DNA of 64,000 bases from Heterobilharzia americana (Eukaryota > Platyhelminthes > Trematoda > Strigeidida > Schistosomatidae). The position numbers and the translations under genes are program-made. The notes beneath the pieces are model-generated. The model saw only the letters and a program-made list of their open reading frames with translations. It ran no database searches and was not told where the DNA came from. Where the stretch lies: the NCBI GenBank assembly GCA_944470555.2, contig OX104127.1, forward strand, positions 50,954,934-51,018,933, in the 5' to 3' direction. The first letter of the stretch is position 1. Every line of letters starts with the position of its first letter. This document shows positions 21,906 through 34,439 of this stretch, one piece after another.

Positions 21906-22720
21906 ATAAAATCAAAGACTATTTACTCAACCGCTTGTTAACTCTCATTCTGTATAGTGCTGCTTTTTCTGCAACTCCTAAGTTATCTTTGAAACTAGAG
22001 CTGAAAAGGAATATTTTTTGAGGCAACTGGACATTTGGCATTCCTACTTCAAAAAACACTGGGTGTTTATAAAAAACTATACATACATATATTTCTTCTA
22101 GATTCGACAACCTACCCGGATCTCTTCTGTATTAAATGTCACATTGTTCACACAATCTAATAACTTTGTAAATTAAATGGTCCTCTGGTTTACTTGCGTA
22201 ATTGACAGTACTTAGACTTAAATTGGGACAGAATATTTGCATATGTATTCTAGTCGCTGTAGTGAACAGCTTGTATATCGTTAAAATAAGGAAGATTTGA
22301 TAAAAAACTTTTTCTGTAGGAGTAAATCCATTTTTATTGGGATGAATACGATGCACTCACATAATTTTTAAAATAATAAGGACTAGAAAATCCCTCGAGC
22401 AAACATTCTCTTATATGTGAATAGCTTTGCAGGGTGGTACAAAGTTAAGTAGTCTTAACCACTGTTTCTAGCTTATGCTAACAGTAATTACTTGAATTGC
22501 TGGTGTTTCCAGATAATCTACTGTTGCTCGAGATGAGCGAAATGTTGTGTGACTTTGCACTGTCATTTAAACATTGGTAAGGTGCATTATGCATTTAACT
22601 CGTACAAGGTTGTAGTGACCAAAATTCTGGAAATTACTTTGTTAACATATTTAAGCGCAACCTTGTTAGAATAAGCTTCCTTTGTTGTTTAAAACTTTTA
22701 ATCTCTCACCGCCATATTAA
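21906..22720. other. No recognisable gene
   Basis: Only short frames are present and no motif is recognised. Confidence 0.4.
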
Positions 22721-22721
22721 G

Positions 22722-22990
22722 TCGAGCTGCTCGACCTCTGTTGACAGATGAGCTCCTATGCGGATGCTTCAATACCACTCGATTACTCGTTATGTTGTAA
22801 TCTGCTTGTTGGCTAACAGTGAAATCTAAGATGCCCATTTCGTCCCACTTGTGATTCGTCAGCAGGATGTACCTGCGCCCCGGTGAGTGGTCTTTTTCAC
22901 ACTAAGACTCGAACTCAGTACCCATCTCTTTAAACGCCAAGATTATGTCCACTAGGCACTGGTGCACGATAGCCACTTCTTCTGAAACGC
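22722..22990 (-). mobile_element. SINE family A, near complete
   Basis: The full order is present: the TCGACCTCTG and CTATGCGGATGC segments, a hammerhead (minus CTGACGA at the complement of 22,857-22,863 and GAAA at the complement of 22,838-22,841), then the tRNA-like boxes to about 22,985. Stem II is damaged on its 5' side. Confidence 0.72.
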
Positions 22991-23764
22991 GTATCAGTTT
23001 TTGTTGTATATTTATATATAATCTCCCGCTGCTTGCTAGGCTTGGGGATTATCAACATCAGAAGTCTATGTCAAGAAAGATTGGACTTTTAGATTTCTTT
23101 CGTAACGGAATTTAGAATTTCAGTAGGCTATGCTTAATTGTTACTAAAGTATGAACGAATACTCAGCTACTCAGTCAATCAAACAATTTTCGTCTGCGAA
23201 ATTCCAAAAAAGGTGAGTCGAGTGATGAATCAATGTACACATTTGAAGAATTCCAGTATTGAATGTACCGATAAGTAGATGAAACTGCCTTCTAGTTCGT
23301 TGTGTTCAGGTCAAGCTAGTTAAAACCTGGGTGCAGACATCAGTCCTTTCTTCTTTAACAAATAAATGACCACCGTTAACAAGATCCCAACTAGTCAGAT
23401 AAGGTAACTTGCGTCAAAGATTAACATGGTTACAATGAAACCTAAAGACACTCTATCAAAACTTCAAGGGACTCATAATCATCACTCGGCTAACAGTTGA
23501 AGGTGAGAATACAGTACTTGTCCAATACATTTTTGTCGCCACTATTTATTATGCTTATATACAGTCACAATGAAATTTACTTTCAAGAGTTGGAATATTA
23601 TAAGTCACCACCACTGACTTCTAGACTAAATGAAACATTCAGCAATACTGAACTCATTCAATACAATGAGAAAATTCATGATAATATAATAGGACGTGAG
23701 ATATTTCACCACACAATATATGTATGTATTTTCAAGGTAGTGTTAGCCACAGACTGATATCAGT
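22991..23764. other. No recognisable gene
   Basis: The plus frame at 23,497-23,757 (86 codons) has no recognisable motif. Confidence 0.4.
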
Positions 23765-23765
23765 T

Positions 23766-24072
23766 AGAGGACCATTAAAAATCTGAGAGCAGTAGTCATC
23801 TGCTTCATCCTAATTTGGGACTCCTCAGAAGTAGGCACCTACTATGCAGCTTTGCCAGAGATCAAACTCGTGACCTTCAGGCCTCACGGAGAACACTTCA
23901 AACACTCAACAAATAGATGAGTGTTCGATCATCCACAGTTCCCTACTTCTATCAATTCGCGGTATACAGCGTCTATCCACTTAAAGTTTGTAGTTGTCAT
24001 CAGCTTCACTTCTGACTAGTTGACCCCACAGGTCACGACTTCTCATCAGAACTTTAAGATATCCATGTGGTA
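23766..24072 (-). mobile_element. SINE family B, minus copy
   Basis: From right to left on the minus strand the copy has the family-B 5' part (about 24,000-24,070), tRNA-like boxes and a hammerhead with CTGAGGA, GTCC, AAATTA and GGAT, where GAAAC has become GAAGC. It faces a plus-strand copy starting at 24,085. Confidence 0.7.
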
Positions 24073-24084
24073 GCTATAAAGTAC

Positions 24085-24300
24085 CGTGCTTTGACATTAA
24101 TGGGAATTTTATTTTTAAGGTAGTATTCATCACGACGTAAAAACAATTGTTGACTGAACCCAGTAATCGCCAAGAAATCTTCAGCCCTGGAGAGGTGGTG
24201 AATGCGTACTGCTGAGGAGCCCCATGCCAGAACGAAACAGTTGTCCAGTGCTCCAAGGCCTTCAGTAGTTCTCCAAATGATGTCATTTCATCGTGAATCA
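24085..24300 (+). mobile_element. SINE family B, plus copy (5'-shortened)
   Basis: A promoter-proximal remnant is followed by a well-kept hammerhead (24,203-24,252) and a family-B 3' segment. With the minus copy on its left it forms an inverted pair. Confidence 0.7.
24203..24252 (+). ncRNA. Hammerhead ribozyme, family B, best copy
   Basis: CTGAGGA is at 24,212-24,218 and GAAA at 24,234-24,237. CAGTTG forms a minimal stem III, followed by cleavage triplet GTC at 24,243-24,245. Stem I is GTACTG upstream and CAGTGC downstream, six pairs including one wobble. Stem II is weakened compared with the family GTCC/GGAC. All core residues are present, so this is a candidate for residual activity. Confidence 0.72.
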
Positions 24301-25239
24301 TACATGAAAAATAAAATAGCTGAGAGGTGTATATCAGTGTACATTTAGTTTGCAGGTTGAATGAAAACTTCGTTTTTACCCCCATTTCGTCCAGTGTATA
24401 TAACAGACTCGTGAATCCATGGTACAATAATTCACGTCTATTAATACATCCTTTTTGAGATGACTACTAAATTCGAAGGTATATTTTGCTAGCTCTGAAA
24501 TTTTATTAAGTACTGTCTAAGTGTAAAATTAATTGCGTTAGACTAGTATAACAGAGACTGTTTCATGAAACACAGAAAACTAGAACTATATCAAATATCT
24601 TGATGTTATTTGATTTGTAGTGACTATCATTAGGATCCTGGAAGTATATTCTTTCTGTCTAGGACATATCAGCTATCTATAGTCACATTCCATTTTGTGA
24701 CATTGCCTTTATTGAGACTGAAAAGTAGCCCACTTCACTTCAAATAGCAGTGAGTTGTTCAGCGAAATGTTAAGTTACTGCTCAACCTCTTCTCATATAT
24801 AAATTTCTTGTCTCAGAATAACTCTGAGTTTAGTTTTGATGCTTCCTTTCCTGGCGTTTACCAAGAGCTTAAAAGCTCTAAATTCATCAGAACCTGTACC
24901 CTGGCCACCAGCAACTGAATAGCACAAGGACAACACGCAGTACAACACTGAGACATCTGTTTCGACAACTTGTGTGCCAAAAATGACACCAGTTTTATGC
25001 TGTAACATAGACGACAAGAAATTCAAAATGTGGATATAGGTAGCAAACAATTTAATTAAATTTCATGTACTAAAATTTTAAATGTCTACACACCTACGGA
25101 TTCACCACTGTGTTAATCATCGTTTTACACACATCAGTGCTACAGACTACATTATGGAATTAGAATACTGAGACTGGCAAGCTTAATTGGAAATCATGGT
25201 CACTGCGTTTCCATGATCAACATAGAAACAGTGTATTCG
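24301..25239. other. No recognisable gene
   Basis: AT-rich. The minus frame at 24,793-25,050 shows no recognisable domain. Confidence 0.4.
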
Positions 25240-26160
25240 GATCGGTAACTGCATACATTACAAACAAGTTCGAAGCATATATATGTATGAATCACGTTCT
25301 ACAAATATTCAATAACTGCCAATCAGTGATTAGATTCACCTTTAAGGTTGGAAATCGATCGAAAATCCACTTTCTTGATGTAGAGCTCATAAGAACAGCT
25401 GATGGAACGTTAAGCAGGTCAATTCACAGAAAACCAATGTGGAATGGTCAACTGACGAGCGTTAATAGCTGGGTCTCTTTGAGTTGTAAGTGAAGTTTGA
25501 TCATATCTCTTGCCACTCATATTAGACGAATCTGCAGTCCCGATGTGTTGGAAGAAGAAATTTCTGTTCTAAAGAACGCCCTGATTGAAAACGGTTTCCC
25601 ACCATGCTTCATAGACGATCAGATCAAATTTAAACTTCCCAAAGAGAACCTTATCACCGGGCGAAAAAAGATATGAATCTTAACTTCAAGAGTGATTCTG
25701 TCGTTGATACTGTAAAAAGGAGAATATCAAACACTTTGCATCAAAGCTGAGACTAGCATTCTCTTGTCACCTAACGATTTCTAATGACTTAAAGGAAAAA
25801 CTTTCGCATCTGACCACTTCTGTGTGCATATATAATTGACCTGCTCATGTGAAGCCAGTTATATAGGTCGTTCGATGTGACTGTTATCCAAGAGGGTTCA
25901 AGAGCACTGTCCCGCATGGTTGCAAAGAGGTAACAATGGAGCGATGAGGAGTGCTATAATTGAACACATGGTGAACAAAAATCACCCTATCTCAAAAACC
26001 TCCTGGTTTAAAGTCATTCATAAAATGAAAAGAAACCTCCCAAAGGCTGTATGTCTCCGTATTCTCTGCATCGTCGAAGCTCTTGCCATCCTAATGGAGA
26101 AGCCTGAACTGTATACACAAACGAAGATTGTTCAACCCCTTCTCCTTTCATGGTCTTATT
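25240..26160 (+). mobile_element. Penelope-like element relic 2 (RT 3' half plus GIY-YIG)
   Basis: The sequence encodes the PLE RT region downstream of the catalytic box (LQIFNNCQSVIRFTF, FLDVELI, LSRSIHRKPMWNG at about 25,293-25,448) and a connector with NGFPPCFIDDQIK. The GIY-YIG domain is at about 25,830-25,915 (LTCSC-ASYIGRS, LSKRVQEHCPAWL), with its C-terminal part in the frame 25,920-26,231. Stops and shifts interrupt it. The 5' half of the RT is missing. Confidence 0.85.
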
Positions 26161-26359
26161 TTTCAGTCTCCTCTACTCTGGTTCCCTTTTTTTCTTTTCA
26201 TCTTTCTGTTTCAACACTATTCACTCCTTAAGTAGTTTGCTACTCATTCTTGTTGCTATGCTCTGTCTGATCACGATTCAGTTCCCAAACTTCTTTTTCA
26301 AACTTCTTTTGATTAATATTCACTGTTCATCAGTTTTTGGGTATTTTTTGACTTTAATG

Positions 26360-26665
26360 ACAAATAATTTATTCATCATGGACTGACATCAGTTGGGGAA
26401 CCAAAATACATTACTCTAGAGTGCTCATTAGTGACTTGCTTCCAGATGGATGTCAGGATGCTCTAATGAGAAGCCGTGACCTGTGGGGTCAACCAGTCGG
26501 AAGTGAAGTGGATGCTAACTGAAGACCTTGGGTGACAGTCGCGCTATGTCATGAATTGACAGAAGTTGGAAATTGTGAACCACTCGAAACCGATTCAGTG
26601 GCTGAATGGTTAACGCATTCGCCGTGAAACCTGAAGGTCCTGAGTTCGACACTATTCATGTTGCC
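26360..26665 (+). mobile_element. SINE family B, truncated before the hammerhead, with a reversed tail piece
   Basis: A minus-oriented tail piece (TCATCATGGACTGACATC, about 26,373-26,400) abuts a plus-oriented 5' part (GTGCTCATTAGTGACTTGC, 26,422). The tRNA-like head (GTGGCTGAATGGTTAACGC, GAGTTCGACAC) follows to about 26,655, where similarity ends. Confidence 0.65.
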
Positions 26666-27174
26666 AAGCTTGACAATCCGTTTTTAACTATCAAATCCTC
26701 ACACTAGAAAAAAGGGTATACATTTGTTATTGTACAGCTTTGAAAATTAAATCACCGAAAAGACACTCTTCTCTGAAATACTCGTTCTTCCTTCAAATCG
26801 TTATGGGTACATTTCACACAATATGTATATAGTTCAGATTTTACGGAGATGTTTTCTGAATAATCTGTTACCTTCCGGAGTAAACATTCATGTTTCCAAT
26901 TTTATGAGGATGGCAAGTTGGCATACTAAAGGGTAATAGAAAAGAAAACAACAGTAGACAGTTAACTTCCTTTTGTGTACTGTTCAGATAACCGTAATGA
27001 GATATCGCGTGTCTTATAGAATTTACTAACACAAGAATGACTGGATGGTCTTCAAAAATCTGCAGATTTTGTGAAAGCTGAACAGAAGCATGATATTATG
27101 TACTACTGGTTTATCGTACAATTCAACTTTAAACAGATTCTGGGTTCAAGTTTCAATGGTAACAAAATCATGCA
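26666..27174. other. No recognisable gene
   Basis: AT-rich sequence. Nothing recognised. Confidence 0.4.
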
Positions 27175-27270
27175 CAAGGAAACAGATACGTCCAACTGAC
27201 GAGTCTTAAATAGAACGAAGCATTCATCCTGAACTCCACTGCTAGCTCCTCTTCATCATTGCCATAAGAT
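27175..27270 (+). mobile_element. SINE family A fragment with hammerhead remnant
   Basis: CTGACGA is at 27,196-27,202, but GAAA has become GAAG. The downstream family-A ending (CTCCACTGCTAGC) is kept. The tRNA head is absent. Confidence 0.6.
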
Positions 27271-27820
27271 TCACTCAGGCTTCAACAGATCACTAGAAGC
27301 TAAATTCATTGAGAAAGCCTAAATTTCTCAGTCTCTTTACAGTAGCTTATTTAACTTCCCAAATAAACTATATTGCCTTAAATACGTGTAATCAGAAATC
27401 GCAAAGAAACATAAACGAGGTTAATACTTGCTTTTAGGTATTTTATTTTCGAAAACGGTTAAAATGGTAATATTTTCGGATCTTATTCTAACTCTGTTCC
27501 AGTATCTGGTAATTAATGTCCCTTCTCTAATTCCTAACGATAGATATTTCGTTATGGATAGATGAAATCCATCTATGTAACTTGGTTTCAGTCGTTTCTT
27601 GAAATTCATTTTGAAGTAAATTTCAGTTCATCAGATATTGCCAATTAGAGGTGTCTTTTTCATTACGAGTATTAATCCTACAGGTATCTTCCGGATACAT
27701 AAGAAAATTGAAATTCTTCATTCATAGAAGTAGTCCCACCGAGTCATCAAAAAATAACAATTTAGCGAAGATTTTCGTTCTGATGAATAATTTTCGGGAG
27801 CTAAACGTGTATGTTAATTG
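27271..27820. other. No recognisable gene
   Basis: Short frames only. Confidence 0.4.
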
Positions 27821-27824
27821 GTCA

Positions 27825-28090
27825 GAGGCATTCGGGAAAAACCCCTAGAATCAGGTGACGTACTTGTTGGCACTTGTCAGCCAGGTGTATTTGTAACCTC
27901 TATGGGTTCATTTCCCCTATCATATTTGAACCCTCATGAGCGTGTACTGCAGTCAGTGACGTTACCACTGAGCTACTAGGGATGTCATAAACCTCCTGTG
28001 GGACTGGATTAAACAAATCTATTGGTCACTTGACAGCAGCCAATTTTATGTTGTATAGTCCTCAGAGCCGACCGAATTCGACCAATTATT
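27825..28090 (-). mobile_element. SINE family C, decayed
   Basis: The minus strand shows a CTGACAAGTGCCAACAAGT hammerhead remnant, a tRNA-like box around 27,930-27,990 (ACCACTGAGCTACTAGGG as complement of the head) and the family-C tail to about 28,090. Confidence 0.62.
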
Positions 28091-28555
28091 TTCCAGTATG
28101 ACCAGCAAGTTCGTAGGCTCCGCATAATGATTCTCTAGACACAGGTTTCATGACCTTTGGCAAGACTGCGAATCTACATGAAGGCTTCCCTAAGCGGCAA
28201 CTCTGCCTTTTTACACATCCTCGAACCAGTTGTTGAACGTAAGAAATAATCCGAAAATGGGTGAAAAAGAAGGTCTTCTACAGGGTTATAAAAATGGATT
28301 CAACAGTATCCCAGCCGATTTATTTCCTTAAAATCAAATATTCATAAATAGTCTCTTACAGAACCGTTCGCGTTCGTTCTGGATGGTGTTAGGGCTTCAG
28401 GTTCTCCTGAATGTATCCAGAAGAATGACTAGTTTCAAAAAACACTCATCAAAGTACTTCGAACTCCAAACTTATTGGATCATTTGGAAGTAACCGGATA
28501 ATGTAATAATGCAACTTTTCGTATCAAACTGAAATTCATTTCAATTGGTTTCATC
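28091..28555. other. End of the spacer, no recognisable gene
   Basis: Nothing recognised up to the start of the right arm. Confidence 0.4.
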
Positions 28556-28559
28556 ATAT

Positions 28560-28790
28560 TATTATCATTATTTGTCCCTTAGATTCCTAATGGAACATAG
28601 GGCTTCGGTAGCACGTCTCCATTCCACTCTCTTCTCTGAAATCTTTCCAACCTGTGCAGTAGATCTCCACACCAGTTTCACGCTAATGAACACCTGTCTC
28701 GCTATCTTTCCCATCCTGGCTGGCTTTGACTTCCTCGTCTGTGCCGCCTGTAGTTGGAACGGTGCTGCCTAGATAGGTGAAAGAGAGATA
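28560..28790 (-). mobile_element. RTE-clade LINE 3' end with internal deletion (right arm)
   Basis: Mirror of 16,262-16,925. The minus strand passes from the GGAGATCTACTGCAC segment straight to AGGTTGGAAAG, skipping 433 bp that are present in the other arm. The (TAA)n-type tail is at the arm's inner edge (about 28,556-28,573). Confidence 0.78.
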
Positions 28791-28794
28791 AACT

Positions 28795-29215
28795 CTAAAT
28801 ACTCACAATTAAATGCATTTCACTTTCGAGGTTCATGGAGATTTTATTGATTTCAAATTGGTATTCATCATGGTCTGACATCAGCTGAGGAAGCATTGAA
28901 AATGTGAGGGCAATGGACAGTTATTTTGTCCTAGTGTCGAAGTGCTTAGTAATGCGCATCCATGGCCCCCGTAAGGGATTGAAACAACGGCCTTCAGATT
29001 CTGTGGTAATCTTGTTACCATTGAACCACTAGGTCGAAATCCCGGAATCCGTATTGCCATGTGGCGATAAAGAATGACTTAAATTTACTACTGTTGTTGA
29101 TTATCTGTCCTCATGTTCGACTTGGTTTATCGTACTGGTCACGACTTCTCATTAGAACTTCGAGAAAACTCACCTCGAAGCAAATCACTAGTGAGCACTC
29201 TACAGCAATTCAATT
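28795..29215 (-). mobile_element. SINE family B, near-full length (right arm)
   Basis: Mirror of 15,845-16,258 with a similarly decayed hammerhead region. Confidence 0.75.
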
Positions 29216-29879
29216 TGTGGAGATTCTTCAATGTTGAAAATGTGTAAGATAGTTTCTAAGGATATTGTGTGTTTAATGTTAGGGGATGTTTTGCATAACC
29301 CAGCCTGTGATTTCATAATACAAATAAGAATTTATCGAGCAGTTGTACATTTTCTCATATGAGTTCAATGGATGACTTCGCGCATAGACCAGTCGTTGTC
29401 AGCTTCATTCACTACATCACACTACATATGAGTCTTATCAATCAGTCAGTTAATCTGAATATTCTACTAACCAGAGCCTCTGAAAAAATTAAAAATGCTT
29501 CATTGAATGAGTGCAAATTACATGCACTCAGTAGATGCCATACTTTATGAGATCACCTTATCAAGTAATCTGACAGTAAACACTCAACTATTATCTTCCT
29601 TATTCTAGTCTTACATCGGTTTGTTTGAAGAGAAGACGACTGTAATAGAGAAAGTTTATCTTCTTCGAGAAAATCATTATCTTGGTTGTAGATTCATGAA
29701 TGAATGGAAGAAAGGGCAGAACACTCCGAAGTAGTTTCAAGTCAAAGATGAAAATAAGTTACATGGCAAAGAAAAGTTATGTAATGTATATAGGCGTTTA
29801 AAGTGGGAAATAAACAAAATGATTACACATGAAATTATAAGTACGTCAGAAGAGTGATCGATTCCCTATGATAGTCGTA

Positions 29880-31260
29880 ACAAAGTAGGAGGTTTTGCAT
29901 ATTTCTTTAGAATACAATGAAGGTTTGAATTTTTGAATCTCTAATTCTCCAGCTATACCTGAATGTCTTAGGCTCACTACTTTTGAGTGGCTTCGTCACA
30001 TTTTGTACAGAATTTTTCACGGACTCATCAAATAGAGCCAGATTTCCTGTGTTTACTAGGTGTTATGTTATGGAGCTGAGGATGCATTTCTATTCTTCCC
30101 TTATTAGACAAGTTAGAAAGTGTTCGCCAGCACGTTGCATGAGCTGACGCATGGTGTGGTCGATATACTCGACTCTACAGAAGCAAACGAACTGATATAC
30201 GACTACCGATTTAGTCCAATGGTCCAACTTATTCTTTGCGTACTTACGAATGATTTTTTGATGGGAGAATATGATTCTAAGATTGGCAGCAAATAATTCT
30301 CTGTTTATGAAACATAGTGGTCGTTTTCTAAGTATATCTGCCAAACTAACTCCCTTCGATTAGAGATAAGGCAGGAAAATCTTTTGAGGAGCAGTATGCA
30401 CGCGTTCTGTTGGATTTAGGGTTTGGAATTCCTCACTATAAATTTCAGTGGGTGTTCATTTTTCATCAGAATGTCTCGAAAGTTTCCTGGTTCACCTTCA
30501 ATAGTATCTTCTGCATAAATTCTTCATATTCTTGGTTGGGGAATGAACTGATAGTATTCCTCTTTCGGTCTATGGGGACAAAACATTGAAAATTAATGAG
30601 CTCCAGTTCCGAGAGAGCTTTATGTGAATAGATCTTTGAAATGAATTCTCAACTTCTTTTTCATCTTTGGCCAGAAATTACTCCCGATTGTTCTGTCGTT
30701 TCTATCACATATTCACTGATATACAGATAAGAGAATGACTGAGTCGATAGGAAAGTGTTTTTTGCTGTAATCGTATTCTCTCTTACCCTATGAAACAAGA
30801 AGGACTGTCTAGGAACTAAGTGTGATGTAAAATGAACAGTTCAGTATCGTTGATTCGCAGGACAAGTTTGTGTAAGATATGTGATGATTGAAGTGATATT
30901 AGGATCTGGACACTCAACTGGATGAATGTCATACTGGCAGCCCAGAAGTCACTACTTCGATCCTGCTGCAAACCAGATTTCAGGTTGAGAGTAGCACTCG
31001 ACCACTTTGATGGGTATAATTCCATATTAGCTTCTTGAGCCCAATTTATTGCTCACAGTCATGCAAGAACTGATTTCACATCCAGTCTTTATACTTCCGT
31101 TTCTTCGCCTTTATTTCTGTTATCAGTAGTAGGATTTTCCGACTATCTGGAATGAATGTTGAGTCATTTCTCTTACGTCTACTTCGTGTTGATTCGATAG
31201 AAAAAGCTTCAGATGCCAGCCTATCCATCATCCCTGACAAGTTTGTTTTAAGGACTGTCA
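29880..31260 (-). mobile_element. Penelope-like element relic 3, right arm
   Basis: Mirror of 13,800-15,200. The frame at 30,090-30,344 encodes the same connector and degenerate GIY-YIG start with only a few residue differences (for example RPP versus RPL and GKH versus GEH). The frame at 31,076-31,261 is open here, whereas its partner at 13,800-13,990 carries a stop. Confidence 0.6.
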
Positions 31261-31435
31261 CTTTGTCCCACCCTGTTATGTGAATGAATATGCTTAACTA
31301 CCGTAAAACCAAAAATATACTCCAGGAAATAAGCTAAAGTAAAATTCCTCAGTCGGTAATTATTGTCGTGAAGTGACCCAGAAATATTTCAGAAAATGTA
31401 GGAAAAAGAGCGGAATACAAGTACAGATTAGAGGC

Positions 31436-31436
31436 A

Positions 31437-31504
<68 letters not shown>

Positions 31505-31505
31505 T
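31436..31505. repeat. (AGT)n microsatellite (right arm)
   Basis: About 23 AGT units. Unlike the left arm, no ACA/TGT block is attached. Confidence 0.95.
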
Positions 31506-31599
31506 TAAAAATCGAAACTCCAAGACCTCTATAATGTTACCTTGTCAAGAAACGGACTAAGGATATCTATGCAGGACTCTCAACAGGCCTGGGATTCGG

Positions 31600-31950
31600 G
31601 TGGCATTTAAGCTTACGAATTCACTTAGTAAGAGGCATTGTATGTTGAAGGATCCTATAAAATCCATAGGACGAAATAATTTAGATTACTTAATTCCACT
31701 TAACGGCTGTTAGTTCAAGTACATCGGTCACAGTAGTCAACCAGGATCAATTAGAGTAACGAATCACAAAGGCTTGACCGAATCTAGAATGACAGACCCC
31801 ATTTAGTAAGGAAACCTAGAGGAAGTTATACTGAAAGTTACACACAACAAGGCAATAGAACTGAATGAGAGTTCTGTAAGCTAACTTAGCGAGGTGGAAC
31901 AAGAGATTGATGCCTGAAGCTTTGTTTATCGAGTCAATATCAAAAATACA
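31600..31950 (+). mobile_element. Penelope-like element relic 4 (GIY-YIG end), right arm
   Basis: YIGHSSQPGSIRVTNHKGLT is encoded from about 31,720, preceded by a DPIKSIGRNNLDYLIPLNGC segment. The 3' flank (TTTGTTTATCGAGTCAA) resembles that of relic 5 at 36,900. Mirror of 13,060-13,460. Confidence 0.72.
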
Positions 31951-32069
31951 TGCAATGATAATGTCTCGACGCCCATTGCACATATCTGGAAAACTCTACT
32001 GCACATTCCGTAAATGAAGTTGGAGAGATGGCATTATAAAAACATGACTTGACGTTACATTTGAAGTGA

Positions 32070-32740
32070 CTGTGGACAATGAATTGTGTCTGGAACACAT
32101 TTTGACGTAAACGGGGATTTGTGTTTTAGGGTAGTATTCATGATGGACTGAAATCAGTTGGAGAATCATTGAAGACCCGAGTGCACTGGATGACTGTTTT
32201 GTCCTAGAATGGGGATGATCAGCAGTACACATCCATGATCCCTCCTCGACAGGGATCGGAATCAGGGCCTTCGTGTTTCACAGAGAACACGTTAACCATT
32301 CAGTCACTGACTGAGAATTGAGTGGTCCACAGTCTAATTAAGGTGTAAAACTTGGGCTTTGTGGTAGGATTTAATTCCATATTAGATTTGTTTATTATTT
32401 ATTTGGTGACGTTTCGAGCATAAATTATTGCTTGAAAAGTCATCAAGTAAATAATACTAGATCACTGTGTCTTATAAATCAAGTAAACAAATCTAACTAA
32501 TATGGTGCACAGTTTCCTACTTCTCTCCATTAGCTATATACTGCAACTATTATTTAAAGTGTTCATCCTCTTCATCCTCTTCACTTTAGACCGGTTGACC
32601 CCACTGGTCATGGCTTCTAACCAGAACTTCGAGATATCCACCTGGAAGCATTTCACTAATCACCACTATATAGTAATGTATTTTGAGGTCAGTTCAGTGT
32701 AAAAAGATAAGTTTCACTGTGCGAAATATCCGTCAAAAAA
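32070..32740 (-). mobile_element. SINE family B interrupted by a fold-back element (right arm)
   Basis: Mirror of 12,445-12,960. Here the 50-bp tail segment 32,121-32,170 is kept, and the hammerhead remnant (minus CTGATCATCCCC, GGACAAAAC) lies at about 32,185-32,235. The palindromic insert is at about 32,380-32,510. Confidence 0.7.
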
Positions 32741-32889
32741 ACAGACATAAAAATCAAATTCTCTGTTTCACTTTCAGTCATTACTTCTGTATGATAAATC
32801 TACTAACGTGTAACTGCCTTCAAAAGTCATATCAACGTTTTGTTCAGTAATAGTAGTGATGCATTCTACTCACTCGGCTTTTGACGTGA

Positions 32890-33040
32890 ATGCAACAGTA
32901 GAGAATATTTGTAGCTTAGGTGGATGGTCTCAGTTGTATTGCATTCTTGAATCTTCATATCTAAGTCAGTGTTGATGATATTGCCTATAAACATGAGGAA
33001 AGCTTCATAAAAAGACCATCCAGCTAAGAGAACGCAGTAC
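32890..33040 (+). repeat. Fold-back repeat related to PLE relics 7 and 8 (right arm)
   Basis: Mirror of 12,080-12,225. The motif AGAGAATATTTGTAGCTTAG is shared with 18,625 and 61,890. Confidence 0.5.
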
Positions 33041-34439
33041 AACGAAGTGTTCGCTACGATCTACGCATGATATGTAGCACAAAAGAAGTCTGAAATAATA
33101 TTGTCAACATTTTTCACGCAACATTTGAATAAGGTTTTGACAGAATGACTAGTGGTTTCATTTCTAATCAAAAGAAATAGATCTTAAGTGAAAACGATGA
33201 CGGTGACTGTTTCATATTGCTATTCTTCAAAACACAAACGGAATAGAAGAGCATTAGGGAAGTGGATGAGTGATCATAAGACTAATGCTTTGAGTCATAA
33301 AGCCTTGAATGAATCGAAGACAAACATTGTCGGCGGATTACAGCACTTCCCCGATATTTATCTCCAATATGAATGTAATTAGCATGATAATTCAATATAT
33401 TTCATTATAATTCACTCAACTCACCTCTTTGTATCTATCAGCTAGAATTCACACATTACTCAATTGCGGTACTTCGAGAACGATTATTTTATGTAAATGA
33501 ATTCCCGTCGCTTCTTTTCCACCTAAAATATCTGTCTTTACTATTTATGATATCACCGACTGACCTTAAGAATATAAATTACTTCACCCATTGGTTAGAT
33601 TTGTTGAATTCACTAGAATATAACTGGGTCTCAATGCCGCTTATTAATTATTATTATAGAACAGAAACAGTTTCCACGTTGCCTTGGAGTTTTTAAGCAA
33701 GATAAAGATTTCTGACTACACGGGTAAGTTTTAATATAGTCCTAGGGTGTTTAGAGAATGGAAACAAGATTTTCTTAAACGCTTTCCTATATTTCCCACA
33801 AACTGAATACACAACTTCTTTCAGGATATTTGTTACAACTATCAACTGGGTATTTATAAAGACCTTTCCCGACTAGATTAAATGTTCACGTGTGACCGAG
33901 GCAAACATTTCAACTTACAGATCAAGATCTTAAAGATGACCCCAAGAATTTATTGTTCCTGCAATGAATCAGTCCCTGGTAAACAAATGCTGTCAGGCTT
34001 GTTCAGGTGTAGCGAACGTCATTTCGATACGAGTGACAATGAAATCGAGCGGTCGAAGAATACTGCTGAACAAGTTCACTAGTTCGCGTATCAGGCGATG
34101 GTTCACATCTAGTCTAACAAGAAATGTGATGCTCAGTAACTCGAATTGAAGCAGCGAAGAGGGTCGTACAGAGATTATTCGTTGCCAATAGTGTCGTCTG
34201 TGCCTTCAACAAGAAGAAGAGAATTAAAGTAGCTGGATCAGAATGTTAAAAGCAGAGTAAGCCAGAGAAAGAGATGAAATACAGCGTAAGTGTAATCATT
34301 AAGTTATTCTTCAGTTTTTGAACAAACCGATGCATATGGGTTTATGAAACTAGCTACAAATTGTGTCTCAGCTAAATGATTATATTTGTTTGTCAAACCA
34401 ACCCTCGTAGACTCTACTGCTCAATTTCACAAGGGCTTG

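Noticed and set aside
24074..24427. 117-codon minus-strand frame
   Set aside because: It crosses a SINE-B copy and its hammerhead on the other strand and has no domain.
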